DNA of 50,022 nucleotides from an uncultured Bacteroidales bacterium (lineage in GTDB: Bacteria; Bacteroidota; Bacteroidia; Bacteroidales; JAFGXI01), in the NCBI GenBank assembly GCA_947311115.1, contig CAMZKE010000015.1:1-50022 (forward strand), read 5' to 3'. Every line of letters begins with the position of its first letter. Position 1 is the stretch's first letter. The notes beneath the pieces were generated by a model, which was given only the letters and a program-made list of their open reading frames with translations, was not told where the DNA came from and made no database searches. This document shows positions 1 to 8,785 of this stretch, in pieces. Made by a program: the position numbers and the translations under genes.

Positions 1-79
1 TTAAGCCATTAAAACCTTTACGCATATCTACCGGCGATAGATAAAAATAATAAATGTGTTCTGTGCCCAATCCTAACAT
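1..79 (-). CDS. tnpB: IS66 family accessory protein TnpB, N-terminal fragment (runs off window)
   Basis: Minus-strand translation MLGLGTEHIYYFYLSPVDMRKGFNGL matches the IS66 TnpB N-terminal pattern (Y..pvDMRKGFdGL). Not in the ORF track because it is truncated. Confidence 0.8.
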   Translation of the reverse strand, partial: MLGLGTEHIYYFYLSPVDMRKGFNGL

Positions 80-157
80 AAATAATCTGTTTTTTATTAG
101 ATGCTAAAGTCAGACTAATTTTTGTTTGGTGCAATATGTACTTTACTGAACGCTTAC
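1..157 (-). mobile_element. IS66-family insertion sequence, partial; outer end at about 157
   Basis: TnpB start at 79. Minus-strand terminus GTAAGCGTTCAGTAAAGTAC begins at 157, and GTAAGCG resembles IS66-family inverted repeats. Confidence 0.7.
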
Positions 158-278
158 GCTAATTGTACTTTTTGTTGGTATGCTTGGCGATTATATTGGT
201 TTAGATTTAACCTTTAAAATAGCTGCAATTATCGCTTTTCTTGCCGTTCCTACAATTTACTTTTTACCTAAAGATTAG
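158..278 (+). pseudogene. MFS-type transporter C-terminal remnant
   Basis: In-frame LIVLFVGMLGDYIGLDLTFKIAAIIAFLAVPTIYFLPKD* (159-278) looks like the end of an MFS permease. No start; cut off exactly at the IS66-like terminus. Confidence 0.55.
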
Positions 279-374
279 TTTATATATTTTTTGAAATGAA
301 CTTTTTTGAAATATAGTTGTATTTATTGTGTAGTTCGAACTATTTAACAATTTTACGTACTAAAAAATTACATA

Positions 375-1523
375 ATGAAAACAATATATTTATTTTTATT
401 AATCTCATTAACAAGTTTTAACTTTGCTCAAGTGCAGATTAAATCATTTGCCGATAAAAAAGAATCGCAAAATTTTTATACAGAACAAGCGAAATTATGG
501 AAATCTGAAATTGATAAAAATCCTAAAAATGCCAATGCTTGGCAAAACTACTATAAAGCAATTAGATACAACTTTAAGGTTTATGATGTTAACTCTCAAA
601 AAGTATTAGATAATATTTTGGTTGATATGCAAAAAGTATTACCAAATTCGTTTGAGTATAATTATTTGATGTATTATAATTCTACAGATTGGAGTGAAAA
701 CATTGAATATATTGAAAAAGCATATAAAATTAATCCTAATAATGTTGAGCTATATCCGAGCCTAATTACATGCTTTGAGGTAACAAACCAAAAAGAAAAG
801 CGAAATGATATTTTAAAACGATGGTATAAATCAAATACTTTAGAAACCTGGAAATATTATTTAAATTATAACGCTTTAGCTTTTTTAGATTCAAATGCAA
901 TTATTTTTTCATCTGGTGACAACACTATTTATCCTAAATTATTACTACAGCAGGGAGGTAATATTAGAAAAGATGTTAAAGTTATAACTCTACCATTTAT
1001 TATTTACAACAATGGTTATTACTATAATTATATACTTAAAGAGCTTGATATTGATAATTTTAATGAAAAAAATATTGAAATTGATGAAAAATCGGATACT
1101 CCTAAATATTTACAAATGGCAATTGCTAAAATTAAATATATAATTGAAAATACAAACCGCCCAATTTATTTCGACTACAATTATTATCCTAAAATAACAC
1201 CTGCATTTAGCAAAAATCAGTATTTAGAGGGTGTTGTATATAAATATAGTAAAGAGCCATATAATAATATAGCTATTATAAAACGAAATTTTGAAAATAA
1301 TTATTTGTTAGATTATATAAAAACAGATATTGAAGTTATAAAATCGAATGTGCCGGAAGCTTATGGATATGGGTATATTATGCCATTAGATGTATTATAT
1401 AATTATTATAAAGATGCCAATAACACTTTTAAACAAGAGCAAACTAAACGGCTTATTTACAAAATTGGCAAAAAATGTGGTTTACTCGATAAAATAAAAA
1501 AAGTTTACGAATCTGAAAAATAA
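375..1523 (+). CDS. Secreted hypothetical protein, TPR-like N-terminus plus DUF2723-like GDN motif (paralog A)
   Basis: Signal peptide MKTIYLFLLISLTSFNFAQ; NPKNANAWQNYYKA; SSGDNTIYPKLLLQQGGNIRKDVKVITL. Confidence 0.6.
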   Translation: MKTIYLFLLISLTSFNFAQVQIKSFADKKESQNFYTEQAKLWKSEIDKNPKNANAWQNYYKAIRYNFKVYDVNSQKVLDNILVDMQKVLPNSFEYNYLMYYNSTDWSENIEYIEKAYKINPNNVELYPSLITCFEVTNQKEKRNDILKRWYKSNTLETWKYYLNYNALAFLDSNAIIFSSGDNTIYPKLLLQQGGNIRKDVKVITLPFIIYNNGYYYNYILKELDIDNFNEKNIEIDEKSDTPKYLQMAIAKIKYIIENTNRPIYFDYNYYPKITPAFSKNQYLEGVVYKYSKEPYNNIAIIKRNFENNYLLDYIKTDIEVIKSNVPEAYGYGYIMPLDVLYNYYKDANNTFKQEQTKRLIYKIGKKCGLLDKIKKVYESEK

Positions 1524-1528
1524 CACCT

Positions 1529-2686
1529 ATGAAATATACAATTATAATATTAATAATGATTGCAATAGTTGCAAAATCACAAAAATTAGAGCAAATACAA
1601 TCTATTGTTAATCAAACTAAAGATTCTGTTTTTTATAAAGAACAAGCTAAACTATGGGAAATAGAAACAAAAAAATCTTCAAAAAATGCAAATGCGTGGT
1701 TCAATTATTATAGAGCCGTTAAGTATGGTAATTATACTCGACATATCTATTCAAATAAGAATTTAATTACTATTATGGATAAAATGAAAACTGATATTCC
1801 TAATAGTTTTGTATATAATTATTTAATGTATTATAATGGTGGTAACAACAAAAAATATGCAAATTATTTGCTAAAAGCATATAAAATTGAACCTGAAAAC
1901 CCAATAGCATACCCATCGCTTGTAACATATTGTGATATTGTTGGAAATACAAAACTAAAAAATGAAGTTCTAATTCGGTGGTATAATTCAAATACTTATC
2001 CGGTGTGGAAATTGTATAATGCATATAATTCATTAATTGGCTTAGATAAAAACTCAATAATTATTAGTAATGGTGATAACAATGTATATGCTAAGCAATT
2101 ACTACAAGCAACTAAAAAGACACGAACAGATGTTAAACTGATTTTAATGTCGCTTTTATACATCGATAATTATTATCAAAAAACCTTAAAAGAGCTTAAA
2201 ATATCTGCCAAATTTGAAAATTTTAACCAATTTGCACAACAAAACACTAAAATTAATGGTCAAGAATTAATGAATTTATTATTAGCGAAACGTGTTGAAT
2301 ATATTGCTTCATCAATAAAAAATAAATCGGTATATATTGATAATTCGGGAATAGAACAAGTTGAAGAATATTTAAAAGATAAGTTATATTTAGAAGGAAT
2401 AGTCTATAAATTTTCAGAAAAAGAATATGATAACACAGCTAGAATGCAACAAAATTTTGAACAAAAGTATTTATTCGATTTTATTAAATTTAATTATAAG
2501 CCCTTGAATAAATACTCTTCGCAAAAATATGTAACCGGAAGTTATTTAACATTTTTAACCGAGCTTTACAATTTTTATAAATTAAGCTATGATATAAATA
2601 ACAAAATAAAAGTTGAGAAATTGCTAAAAATAATTGCTAAGAATATTGGTATTGAAACCGAGATACACAAATTAATTAATGAATAA
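1529..2686 (+). CDS. Secreted hypothetical protein, paralog B of the preceding gene
   Basis: Collinear similarity with 375-1523: KLWEIETKKSSKNANAWFNYYRA, NSFVYNYLMYYN, SNGDNNVYAKQLLQ, LYLEGIVYKFSEKEYDN. Confidence 0.65.
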   Translation: MKYTIIILIMIAIVAKSQKLEQIQSIVNQTKDSVFYKEQAKLWEIETKKSSKNANAWFNYYRAVKYGNYTRHIYSNKNLITIMDKMKTDIPNSFVYNYLMYYNGGNNKKYANYLLKAYKIEPENPIAYPSLVTYCDIVGNTKLKNEVLIRWYNSNTYPVWKLYNAYNSLIGLDKNSIIISNGDNNVYAKQLLQATKKTRTDVKLILMSLLYIDNYYQKTLKELKISAKFENFNQFAQQNTKINGQELMNLLLAKRVEYIASSIKNKSVYIDNSGIEQVEEYLKDKLYLEGIVYKFSEKEYDNTARMQQNFEQKYLFDFIKFNYKPLNKYSSQKYVTGSYLTFLTELYNFYKLSYDINNKIKVEKLLKIIAKNIGIETEIHKLINE

Positions 2687-3233
2687 AAAAAGTATCATAA
2701 TCAGCGATGAAGAATTATTAAAGCAATTTTGCGAAGGTAACACATTGGCTTTCGAAAATTTGTATAGCCGTTATTATGCAAAATTGCTTTACTTCATCAC
2801 ACAAATGCTTGGCAATACCGAAAATGCAAAAGACATATTACAAGAAGTATTTATTAAAATTGTAGAAAATAAATGTAAATTCGATTTTAATCGAAAATTT
2901 TCGGTTTGGATATACTCTATCGCAAGCAATATGTGTAAAAATAAATTTAAACATAATGCTGTAGTTAAAAAAGCTGCTAACGAAATTTTATATACTACAA
3001 GCAAAATAGAAGAAGTAAACACAACAATCAACGAAAAAAAAATAGCAATACGCAATGCAATTAAAAAGCTTGATATTAAACACAAACAAGTATTTATTTT
3101 AAGACACAGCTATTCGTTTAGCTTTAAAGAAATTGCTAATATTTTAGAAATATCAGAAGGAACCGTTAAATCAAGAATGTTTAATTGTATAAAAAAAATA
3201 TCGGAACAAAAAGAAATACAGGAGGTAAAATAA
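2679..3233 (+). CDS. RNA polymerase ECF-type sigma-70 factor
   Basis: Region 2 (AFENLYSRYYAKLLYFITQMLGNTENAKDILQEVFIKI) and region 4 (LDIKHKQVFILRHSYSFSFKEIANILEISEGTVKSRMF). Confidence 0.92.
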   Translation: MNKKSIIISDEELLKQFCEGNTLAFENLYSRYYAKLLYFITQMLGNTENAKDILQEVFIKIVENKCKFDFNRKFSVWIYSIASNMCKNKFKHNAVVKKAANEILYTTSKIEEVNTTINEKKIAIRNAIKKLDIKHKQVFILRHSYSFSFKEIANILEISEGTVKSRMFNCIKKISEQKEIQEVK

Positions 3234-3871
3234 TGGACGAAAAATTATTACATTTATTAGAAACAAAAAACTTTTCGCAGCTAACTGCTAATGAAAAACA
3301 ATTTGTATTACAAATTATTACAGAGCAAGAATATAATGAGCAACATAATATTTTATTAATTTCTTCAGAAATTATTGATGAAGATATAATGACAATCCCT
3401 ATCGATAAACAGCTGCTTTATAAAGTGCTAAAACAAAATAAAATCACATCTATTATTAACTACAAAGTGTCTTTAATAAAAATAGCTGCTGTATTTTTGG
3501 TTGCGATGGTTTCTTACCATATAGTTATGGCTCATATATACAACTCAAACCAACAAGAACCATTGGTTGTACACAATACCGATACAATTTATAAGATTGA
3601 AAAAGTTTATAATACTGATACTGTTTATCTAACCAAATATAAAACAAAAATTGTAAAAAAAGACTGCGATAAGTTAATTCCAAAAATTGCACAATCAACA
3701 TTTGATACGCAAATAAGTAAAGAAAAATTTGAGTATTACAAAAAGAAAATAGCATACGATTTACAAAACAATAAAACTCATAGAAAAGGGAAAAGTTTAA
3801 GTAATCAAACAAATATTTTTAGAGATACTCTATTTCCTGTTGAAGACAATGTTTTTGTTGGGCTGGAGTGA
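3233..3871 (+). CDS. Single-TM protein, possible anti-sigma factor
   Basis: RBS AGGAGG then TAATG overlap with the sigma stop, so start is 3233 rather than 3185. Central TM IIKIAAVFLVAMVSYHIVMAHIY-like; no recognised anti-sigma motif. Confidence 0.55.
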   Translation: MDEKLLHLLETKNFSQLTANEKQFVLQIITEQEYNEQHNILLISSEIIDEDIMTIPIDKQLLYKVLKQNKITSIINYKVSLIKIAAVFLVAMVSYHIVMAHIYNSNQQEPLVVHNTDTIYKIEKVYNTDTVYLTKYKTKIVKKDCDKLIPKIAQSTFDTQISKEKFEYYKKKIAYDLQNNKTHRKGKSLSNQTNIFRDTLFPVEDNVFVGLE

Positions 3872-3875
3872 TAAA

Positions 3876-4913
3876 TTATTTTTTAGGATTTAAAATTTTC
3901 ATTAACGTATCTGTTACATTTGTTGCAATAGTTTGTCTGCCTTTTTCCGCATAATGTTCCGTTGTCCAATCTTGGTCAATAAATTGTTCGTTTTCTACAC
4001 TGTTTAAGTTATCTACTACAGTTACGCCTTTTCTTTGGTAATAGTCAATTAATAATTTTCTATTATATTCTAGAAAATATAATATATCATTGCCTAATAA
4101 TTCTTTTGCACGTTGGGTATTCTCAGCCATTAAGTTAAATACTAATTTCCAATTTCTTTTTTTCGCAATTTCAACAATTTGGTCGAAATCTTTAATTCTT
4201 GGGCTTTTTAATGTATCTATTTGAAACGCATAGGCTTTTATGTAATGGCAAGTTAAATTTTTTAGTTCAAAATTTTTTGTTCCATCAGGATTTAGTACTC
4301 CTTTATGCCAAACATAACCTTCCCAATCTTTTAAATTATCAAAATCAAATTTAAAAGGTAAATTATATTTATCGTGTTTCCATTTATGTTTAAACTGTCG
4401 TTCTCTTTCTTTTTTTGTTTTAATATCATAAGCTTTAAACGATAACATAAACCTATTTATCAATGGTGGATAAGGTCGAAGTAATACTAAACTTTTTTGA
4501 ATAGCTGTTTCTAAGTCTGAATAAATCCATTGTGCATTAAACGACCTTAAATTTAAAGTAACTATGAGTGTTTTAAGTTTATTTGTTTTTGGAATATGAG
4601 AAATAAGTACTTTATATACATCAGCATGACTTGCAGGTTTTGTTATATCATAAATTTTTAATTTTGGGAAATTATCTGCAATAATTGTTGAAATCGCTCT
4701 TTTATCTTTATCATCGCCACGAACAGTGGTGTTTGATGATTCGCCTAAATATACTATATCTGCATTATCAGGTACTTTTCTTACTAAATTTATAATATCA
4801 GAATACTGTTGAATATCTTTTTCAAAAAAGTAAACTTTATATACGTAATTTGATACTACTAAAAATATTATTAAGTAGATAATTCTTATTATTATTTTTG
4901 TTATTATGCTCAT
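3876..4913 (-). CDS. Membrane-anchored SGNH/AlgX-like protein paired with MBOAT
   Basis: N-terminal TM; block I-like DIVYLGESSNTT; C-terminal DQDWTTEHYAEKGRQTIA; 2 nt from an MBOAT gene. Confidence 0.5.
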   Translation of the reverse strand: MSIITKIIIRIIYLIIFLVVSNYVYKVYFFEKDIQQYSDIINLVRKVPDNADIVYLGESSNTTVRGDDKDKRAISTIIADNFPKLKIYDITKPASHADVYKVLISHIPKTNKLKTLIVTLNLRSFNAQWIYSDLETAIQKSLVLLRPYPPLINRFMLSFKAYDIKTKKERERQFKHKWKHDKYNLPFKFDFDNLKDWEGYVWHKGVLNPDGTKNFELKNLTCHYIKAYAFQIDTLKSPRIKDFDQIVEIAKKRNWKLVFNLMAENTQRAKELLGNDILYFLEYNRKLLIDYYQRKGVTVVDNLNSVENEQFIDQDWTTEHYAEKGRQTIATNVTDTLMKILNPKK

Positions 4914-4915
4914 AA

Positions 4916-6331
4916 CTAGAATTGAAAATATATAAATGCGAAATTATCTACTCCGGCAAAAGCAATTATTGCAAAAATTAAAATGCTGTATAATGCCCAT
5001 CTGTATATACTATTTAATTTACTTATTGATTTATCAAACCTACTGTTGTACATAGCAATATCGCTAATTATGAATAAAATTAGAAAAATTACAGTAATAA
5101 TATTAATATTTAATGAGGATTTAATGTCGCGCGAAGTATCAAAAATATATGAAAAAATATTTAGTGCTTCTGCAAAACTTTGACTTCTAAAAAATACCCA
5201 TATTAAACTAATTAAAATAAATGTTTTTAATGATAAAAGTATATGTTTAAATGAAAAGTGAGAATCAATCTGTTTTATTTTAAATATACTGTTAAATAGT
5301 TTTTCTAACAAATAAAATAATCCGAACAATGTTCCCCAAATAATAAATGTTGTGTTTGCACCATGCCATATTCCACTTATAACAAAAACAATAAAAATAT
5401 TTAAAGCCCAACGATAAATTTTTACTCTATTACCCCCTAATGGATAATATAAATAATCTCTAAACCAAGTAGATAACGATATATGCCATCTTTGCCAAAA
5501 TTCTGAAATATTTCTTGCAAGATATGGTGTTTTAAAATTATTCATTAATTTAATCCCCATAATTAAAGCACTTCCAATGGCAATAAGCGAATATCCATAA
5601 AAATCGCTATAAATTTGAAATGAGTATAAAAATATTCCTATTAATATGTCTATTGAGCTATAATCTTGTGGAGTAAGATATATTTTGTCAACAATTGCAG
5701 AAATATTATCAGCAATAACCATTTTTATAAAAAGCCCATAAAGTATTAGTCTAAGTCCATTTACTAAATTATTGTATGAAAAATAATGTTTTTCTTTTAA
5801 TTGTGGTGTTAATCGAGAAAAACGCTCTATTGGTCCGGCAACTAACTGAGGAAAAAATGAAACATAAAGAGCAAAATATCCTAAATGTTTTTCGGCTTGT
5901 TGCTTCCCCAAATACACATCTATTGAATAACTTAGTGTTTGAAAAGTATAAAAACTAATACCAACCGGTAACAGAGCTTTCATTAAAGGAGGCTCAAATG
6001 AAATGCCAAAATTTGAAAATATAGATGTAATACTTTCTGAAGCAAAATTAAAATATTTAAAGGCAAATAAAAGTCCCAAATTTGTAACTAAACTAATGAT
6101 TAAATACGGTTTTCTATCCTTCTTATTCGGCAACTTTGCCATTTTTAGTCCACTATAATAATCAATTAATGTTGAAAAAATTATTAGAAAAATATACTCT
6201 ATTTTCCAACTCATATAAAAATAATAACTTGCTGCTAACAATAATATCCACCTATATTTATTAGGTGTAAGAAAATAACAAAATATAACTATTGGGAAAA
6301 ATATTAAAAAGTCTATTGTATTAAATAACAT
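4916..6331 (-). CDS. MBOAT family O-acyltransferase (AlgI/DltB-like)
   Basis: Polytopic; ARNISEFWQRWHISLSTWFRDYLYYPLGGNR...ISGIWHGANTTFIIWG is diagnostic. Confidence 0.95.
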   Translation of the reverse strand: MLFNTIDFLIFFPIVIFCYFLTPNKYRWILLLAASYYFYMSWKIEYIFLIIFSTLIDYYSGLKMAKLPNKKDRKPYLIISLVTNLGLLFAFKYFNFASESITSIFSNFGISFEPPLMKALLPVGISFYTFQTLSYSIDVYLGKQQAEKHLGYFALYVSFFPQLVAGPIERFSRLTPQLKEKHYFSYNNLVNGLRLILYGLFIKMVIADNISAIVDKIYLTPQDYSSIDILIGIFLYSFQIYSDFYGYSLIAIGSALIMGIKLMNNFKTPYLARNISEFWQRWHISLSTWFRDYLYYPLGGNRVKIYRWALNIFIVFVISGIWHGANTTFIIWGTLFGLFYLLEKLFNSIFKIKQIDSHFSFKHILLSLKTFILISLIWVFFRSQSFAEALNIFSYIFDTSRDIKSSLNINIITVIFLILFIISDIAMYNSRFDKSISKLNSIYRWALYSILIFAIIAFAGVDNFAFIYFQF

Positions 6332-6340
6332 TATCAGTAA

Positions 6341-6709
6341 TTAATTAACCCATTTACTCACAAAATATAACACTACTACAGCAAGTAAAACACTTATTAA
6401 AATATTAGCAATGCCGAAGAAATAGCTATGATGTTTTATTAACTCTATACTTTCGTAACTAAAAGTAGAGAAAGTGCTAAAACCTCCACAAAATCCGGTT
6501 ACTAAAAAAGCTTTAATACTACCAGATAAAGGTTCTTTTTCATGAAAATAATATAATAAAACTCCCAGAACTAAAGTCGCTAAAATATTTGATATTAATG
6601 TTCCTTCAGGATTAATTTTTGTAAAACGACTTGTTGTTAAATACGACACACCAAAACGAGCCATACTACCAAAACCTCCTCCTAAAAAAACTGCTAACCA
6701 AAGATTCAT
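6341..6709 (-). CDS. crcB: Fluoride efflux channel CrcB/FluC
   Basis: GGGFGSMARFGVSY...GTLISNILATLVLG...GFCGGFSTFSTFSYE. Confidence 0.95.
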   Translation of the reverse strand: MNLWLAVFLGGGFGSMARFGVSYLTTSRFTKINPEGTLISNILATLVLGVLLYYFHEKEPLSGSIKAFLVTGFCGGFSTFSTFSYESIELIKHHSYFFGIANILISVLLAVVVLYFVSKWVN

Positions 6710-6718
6710 GTGTTATTG

Positions 6719-7225
6719 TTATGCAAAAACTATTAAAATCTGATTTTTTTCTACTGCATCACCTTCGTCAACAGCTATTTCAATAATCTTACCGGTTGTT
6801 GGCGATTTTAAATTATTTTCCATTTTCATCGCTTCTAAAATCATTAAATTATCACCTTCTTTTACTTCTTGGCCTACATCTACTAATATTTTAAATACTA
6901 GACCCGGCATAGGTGCTTTAAGCTCGTTAACTTTCTTGGATGTTAAATTATCCATACCAAGTTTTTTCAAAAGAATATCTATTTCTGTATTTACTTTTGA
7001 AGTATAGTTTTGCCCGTTAATATTCAGTGTTACAGAATTATTTTCGTTATCTAACTCAACAACTTCAATGTTATACGATTTATTATTATGCAAAACGTGA
7101 TACGAACCTTCTTTAGATTCATGCACATCTAACTCAAAAGATTTACCATTTATTTCACCTTTATTTGCTTGTTTTTTATCAATAGAAATCTGAAATTCTT
7201 GTTCTGCAATATTAACTGTGTACAT
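6719..7225 (-). CDS. Biotin/lipoyl carrier protein (biotin-dependent decarboxylase/carboxylase gamma-like)
   Basis: C-terminal biotinyl motif LMILEAMKMENNLKSP. Start re-set to MYTVNIAEQ at 7225. Confidence 0.88.
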   Translation of the reverse strand: MYTVNIAEQEFQISIDKKQANKGEINGKSFELDVHESKEGSYHVLHNNKSYNIEVVELDNENNSVTLNINGQNYTSKVNTEIDILLKKLGMDNLTSKKVNELKAPMPGLVFKILVDVGQEVKEGDNLMILEAMKMENNLKSPTTGKIIEIAVDEGDAVEKNQILIVFA

Positions 7226-7286
7226 ATTTATTATTTTTTTGCCTAAATTACTAAATTTATACCGATTTTTGCAAAAAATATTTAAA

Positions 7287-8291
7287 ATGAAAAAAGTATC
7301 AAGTATATTATTTATTGCAGTTGTTTTATTGTTAATATCATGTAACAATAATAAGCAAAATTATTTTGCAAATAGTGGCGTAGCTCATGGAACATTTTAT
7401 AATATTCAATATCAATACACAAGCGATATACAAGACGACATTGAAGCACAAACACGAATTGTTGACACATCGCTTTCTACGTATATTCCAACATCAATAA
7501 TATCGCAAATAAATCAGGATAAAGAAAATGTTATTTTAGATTCACTTTTTACAAAAGTTTTTAATTGCGGCAAAGATGTTTATAAAAAAACCGATGGAGC
7601 TTTCGATATGACAGTTACACCAATTGTAAACGCTTGGGGTTTCGGTTTTACCGATTCAACTCACGTTGATAGTACCATAATTGATAGTTTATTACAATAT
7701 GTAGGTTTCGATATGATAAATATTGAAGACAACCATATTAAAAAAACAAAAAAAGGTATAATGCTTGACGGAAGTGCAATAGCAAAAGGCTTTTCAATTG
7801 ATTATGTTTCGGAGTATTTAGAAAGTTTAGGTGTAAAAAATTACCTTGTTGAAATAGGTGGAGAAGTACGAACAAAAGGAGTTAATAAAGAAGGTAAAAT
7901 TTGGACTGTTGGTATTGATAAACCAATTTTTGATGAATCGGCAAGTAATAGAGAATTACAAGAAATAATATCGCTAAAAAACACAAGTATTGCTACAAGC
8001 GGAAATTATCGCCAATTTTATTACAGAAACAATGTAATGTATTCGCATACAATTAATCCAAAAACAGGCTACCCTGTAGAGCATAGTATTTTAAGTGCCT
8101 CAGTAATTGCACCAAACTGTATGACTGCTGACGCTTACGCTACTGCATTTATGGTTTTAGGTGTAGATAAAGCATTAAACATTGCTAAAGAAGATTCAAC
8201 TTTAGAAACATATTTAATTTATCAGAATACTGATGGAGGTGTTTCGGTAATAATGACTGATGGGTTTAAAAAATATATTTTGAAAAACTAA
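7287..8291 (+). CDS. apbE: FAD:protein FMN transferase (ApbE family), predicted lipoprotein
   Basis: MKKVSSILFIAVVLLLISC lipobox; DGSAIAKGFSIDYVSEYLESLGVKNYLVEIGGEVRTKG; HTINPKTGYPV. Start re-set to 7287. Confidence 0.93.
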   Translation: MKKVSSILFIAVVLLLISCNNNKQNYFANSGVAHGTFYNIQYQYTSDIQDDIEAQTRIVDTSLSTYIPTSIISQINQDKENVILDSLFTKVFNCGKDVYKKTDGAFDMTVTPIVNAWGFGFTDSTHVDSTIIDSLLQYVGFDMINIEDNHIKKTKKGIMLDGSAIAKGFSIDYVSEYLESLGVKNYLVEIGGEVRTKGVNKEGKIWTVGIDKPIFDESASNRELQEIISLKNTSIATSGNYRQFYYRNNVMYSHTINPKTGYPVEHSILSASVIAPNCMTADAYATAFMVLGVDKALNIAKEDSTLETYLIYQNTDGGVSVIMTDGFKKYILKN

Positions 8292-8301
8292 TATCAATTT
8301 G

Positions 8302-8309
8302 TATATTTG
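8302..8309 (+). promoter_or_regulatory. Bacteroidota-type -7 element TATATTTG upstream of 8337 ORF
   Basis: Matches TAnnTTTG consensus, 28 nt before the ATG. Confidence 0.4.
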
Positions 8310-8336
8310 TTATAAACAACATTAAAACAACAAGTC

Positions 8337-8711
8337 ATGATAACTAGAATTTTTAATTCAGAAAAGGGCATTCTTGAATCTAAATTTGAAGGTGAAATTT
8401 CGATAAATGAAGTTACCGAATATATTTTATCGCTAAGTGAAGATAAAACTTTACCTAAAGTTTTAAAGATATTTACTGATGCTTCAAACGCTACTTTTGA
8501 TGAAAACGTAGTGCCTAATGATTTAAAAAAACTTGTTGAAGCAAATTATAAATCGCTTTCAGTTAGAGATTCAATTTACGATGCCTTTATCGTAAGCAAA
8601 CCAATAGAAATGGCTTTAGGTCAATTATATATGGAGTTTAGCAAATCTGAGAATTATTATTTCAATTTGTTTTCAACAAAAGAAGCTGCTGTTAAATGGC
8701 TAAATAGTTAA
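8337..8711 (+). CDS. Conserved hypothetical (STAS/SpoIIAA-like fold suspected)
   Basis: 124 aa; ITRIFNSEKGILESKFEGEISINEVTEYI. Confidence 0.4.
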   Translation: MITRIFNSEKGILESKFEGEISINEVTEYILSLSEDKTLPKVLKIFTDASNATFDENVVPNDLKKLVEANYKSLSVRDSIYDAFIVSKPIEMALGQLYMEFSKSENYYFNLFSTKEAAVKWLNS

Positions 8712-8735
8712 TACACATAAGTTTTTGTAAAAAAT

Positions 8736-8766
8736 AAAGCCACCAAATATAAAATTTGATGGCTTT
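8736..8766. terminator. Bidirectional terminator between convergent genes
   Basis: AAAGCCAcCAAATATAAAATTTGaTGGCTTT hairpin. Confidence 0.75.
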
Positions 8767-8785
8767 ATTATTATATAAAATTACT

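Noticed and set aside
1800-2057. Small antisense ORFs listed in the track (e.g. 1800-2057, 2789-3085, 3525-3812, 14089-14295, 35201-35471, 43544-43738, 48544-48906)
   Set aside because: Each lies wholly or mostly opposite a well-supported gene, has low-complexity composition and no recognisable family; treated as shadow ORFs.
375-3871. Defence or toxin-antitoxin interpretation of the first operon
   Set aside because: Sigma factor and secreted TPR-like proteins; no nuclease, NTPase, toxin or antitoxin motifs.
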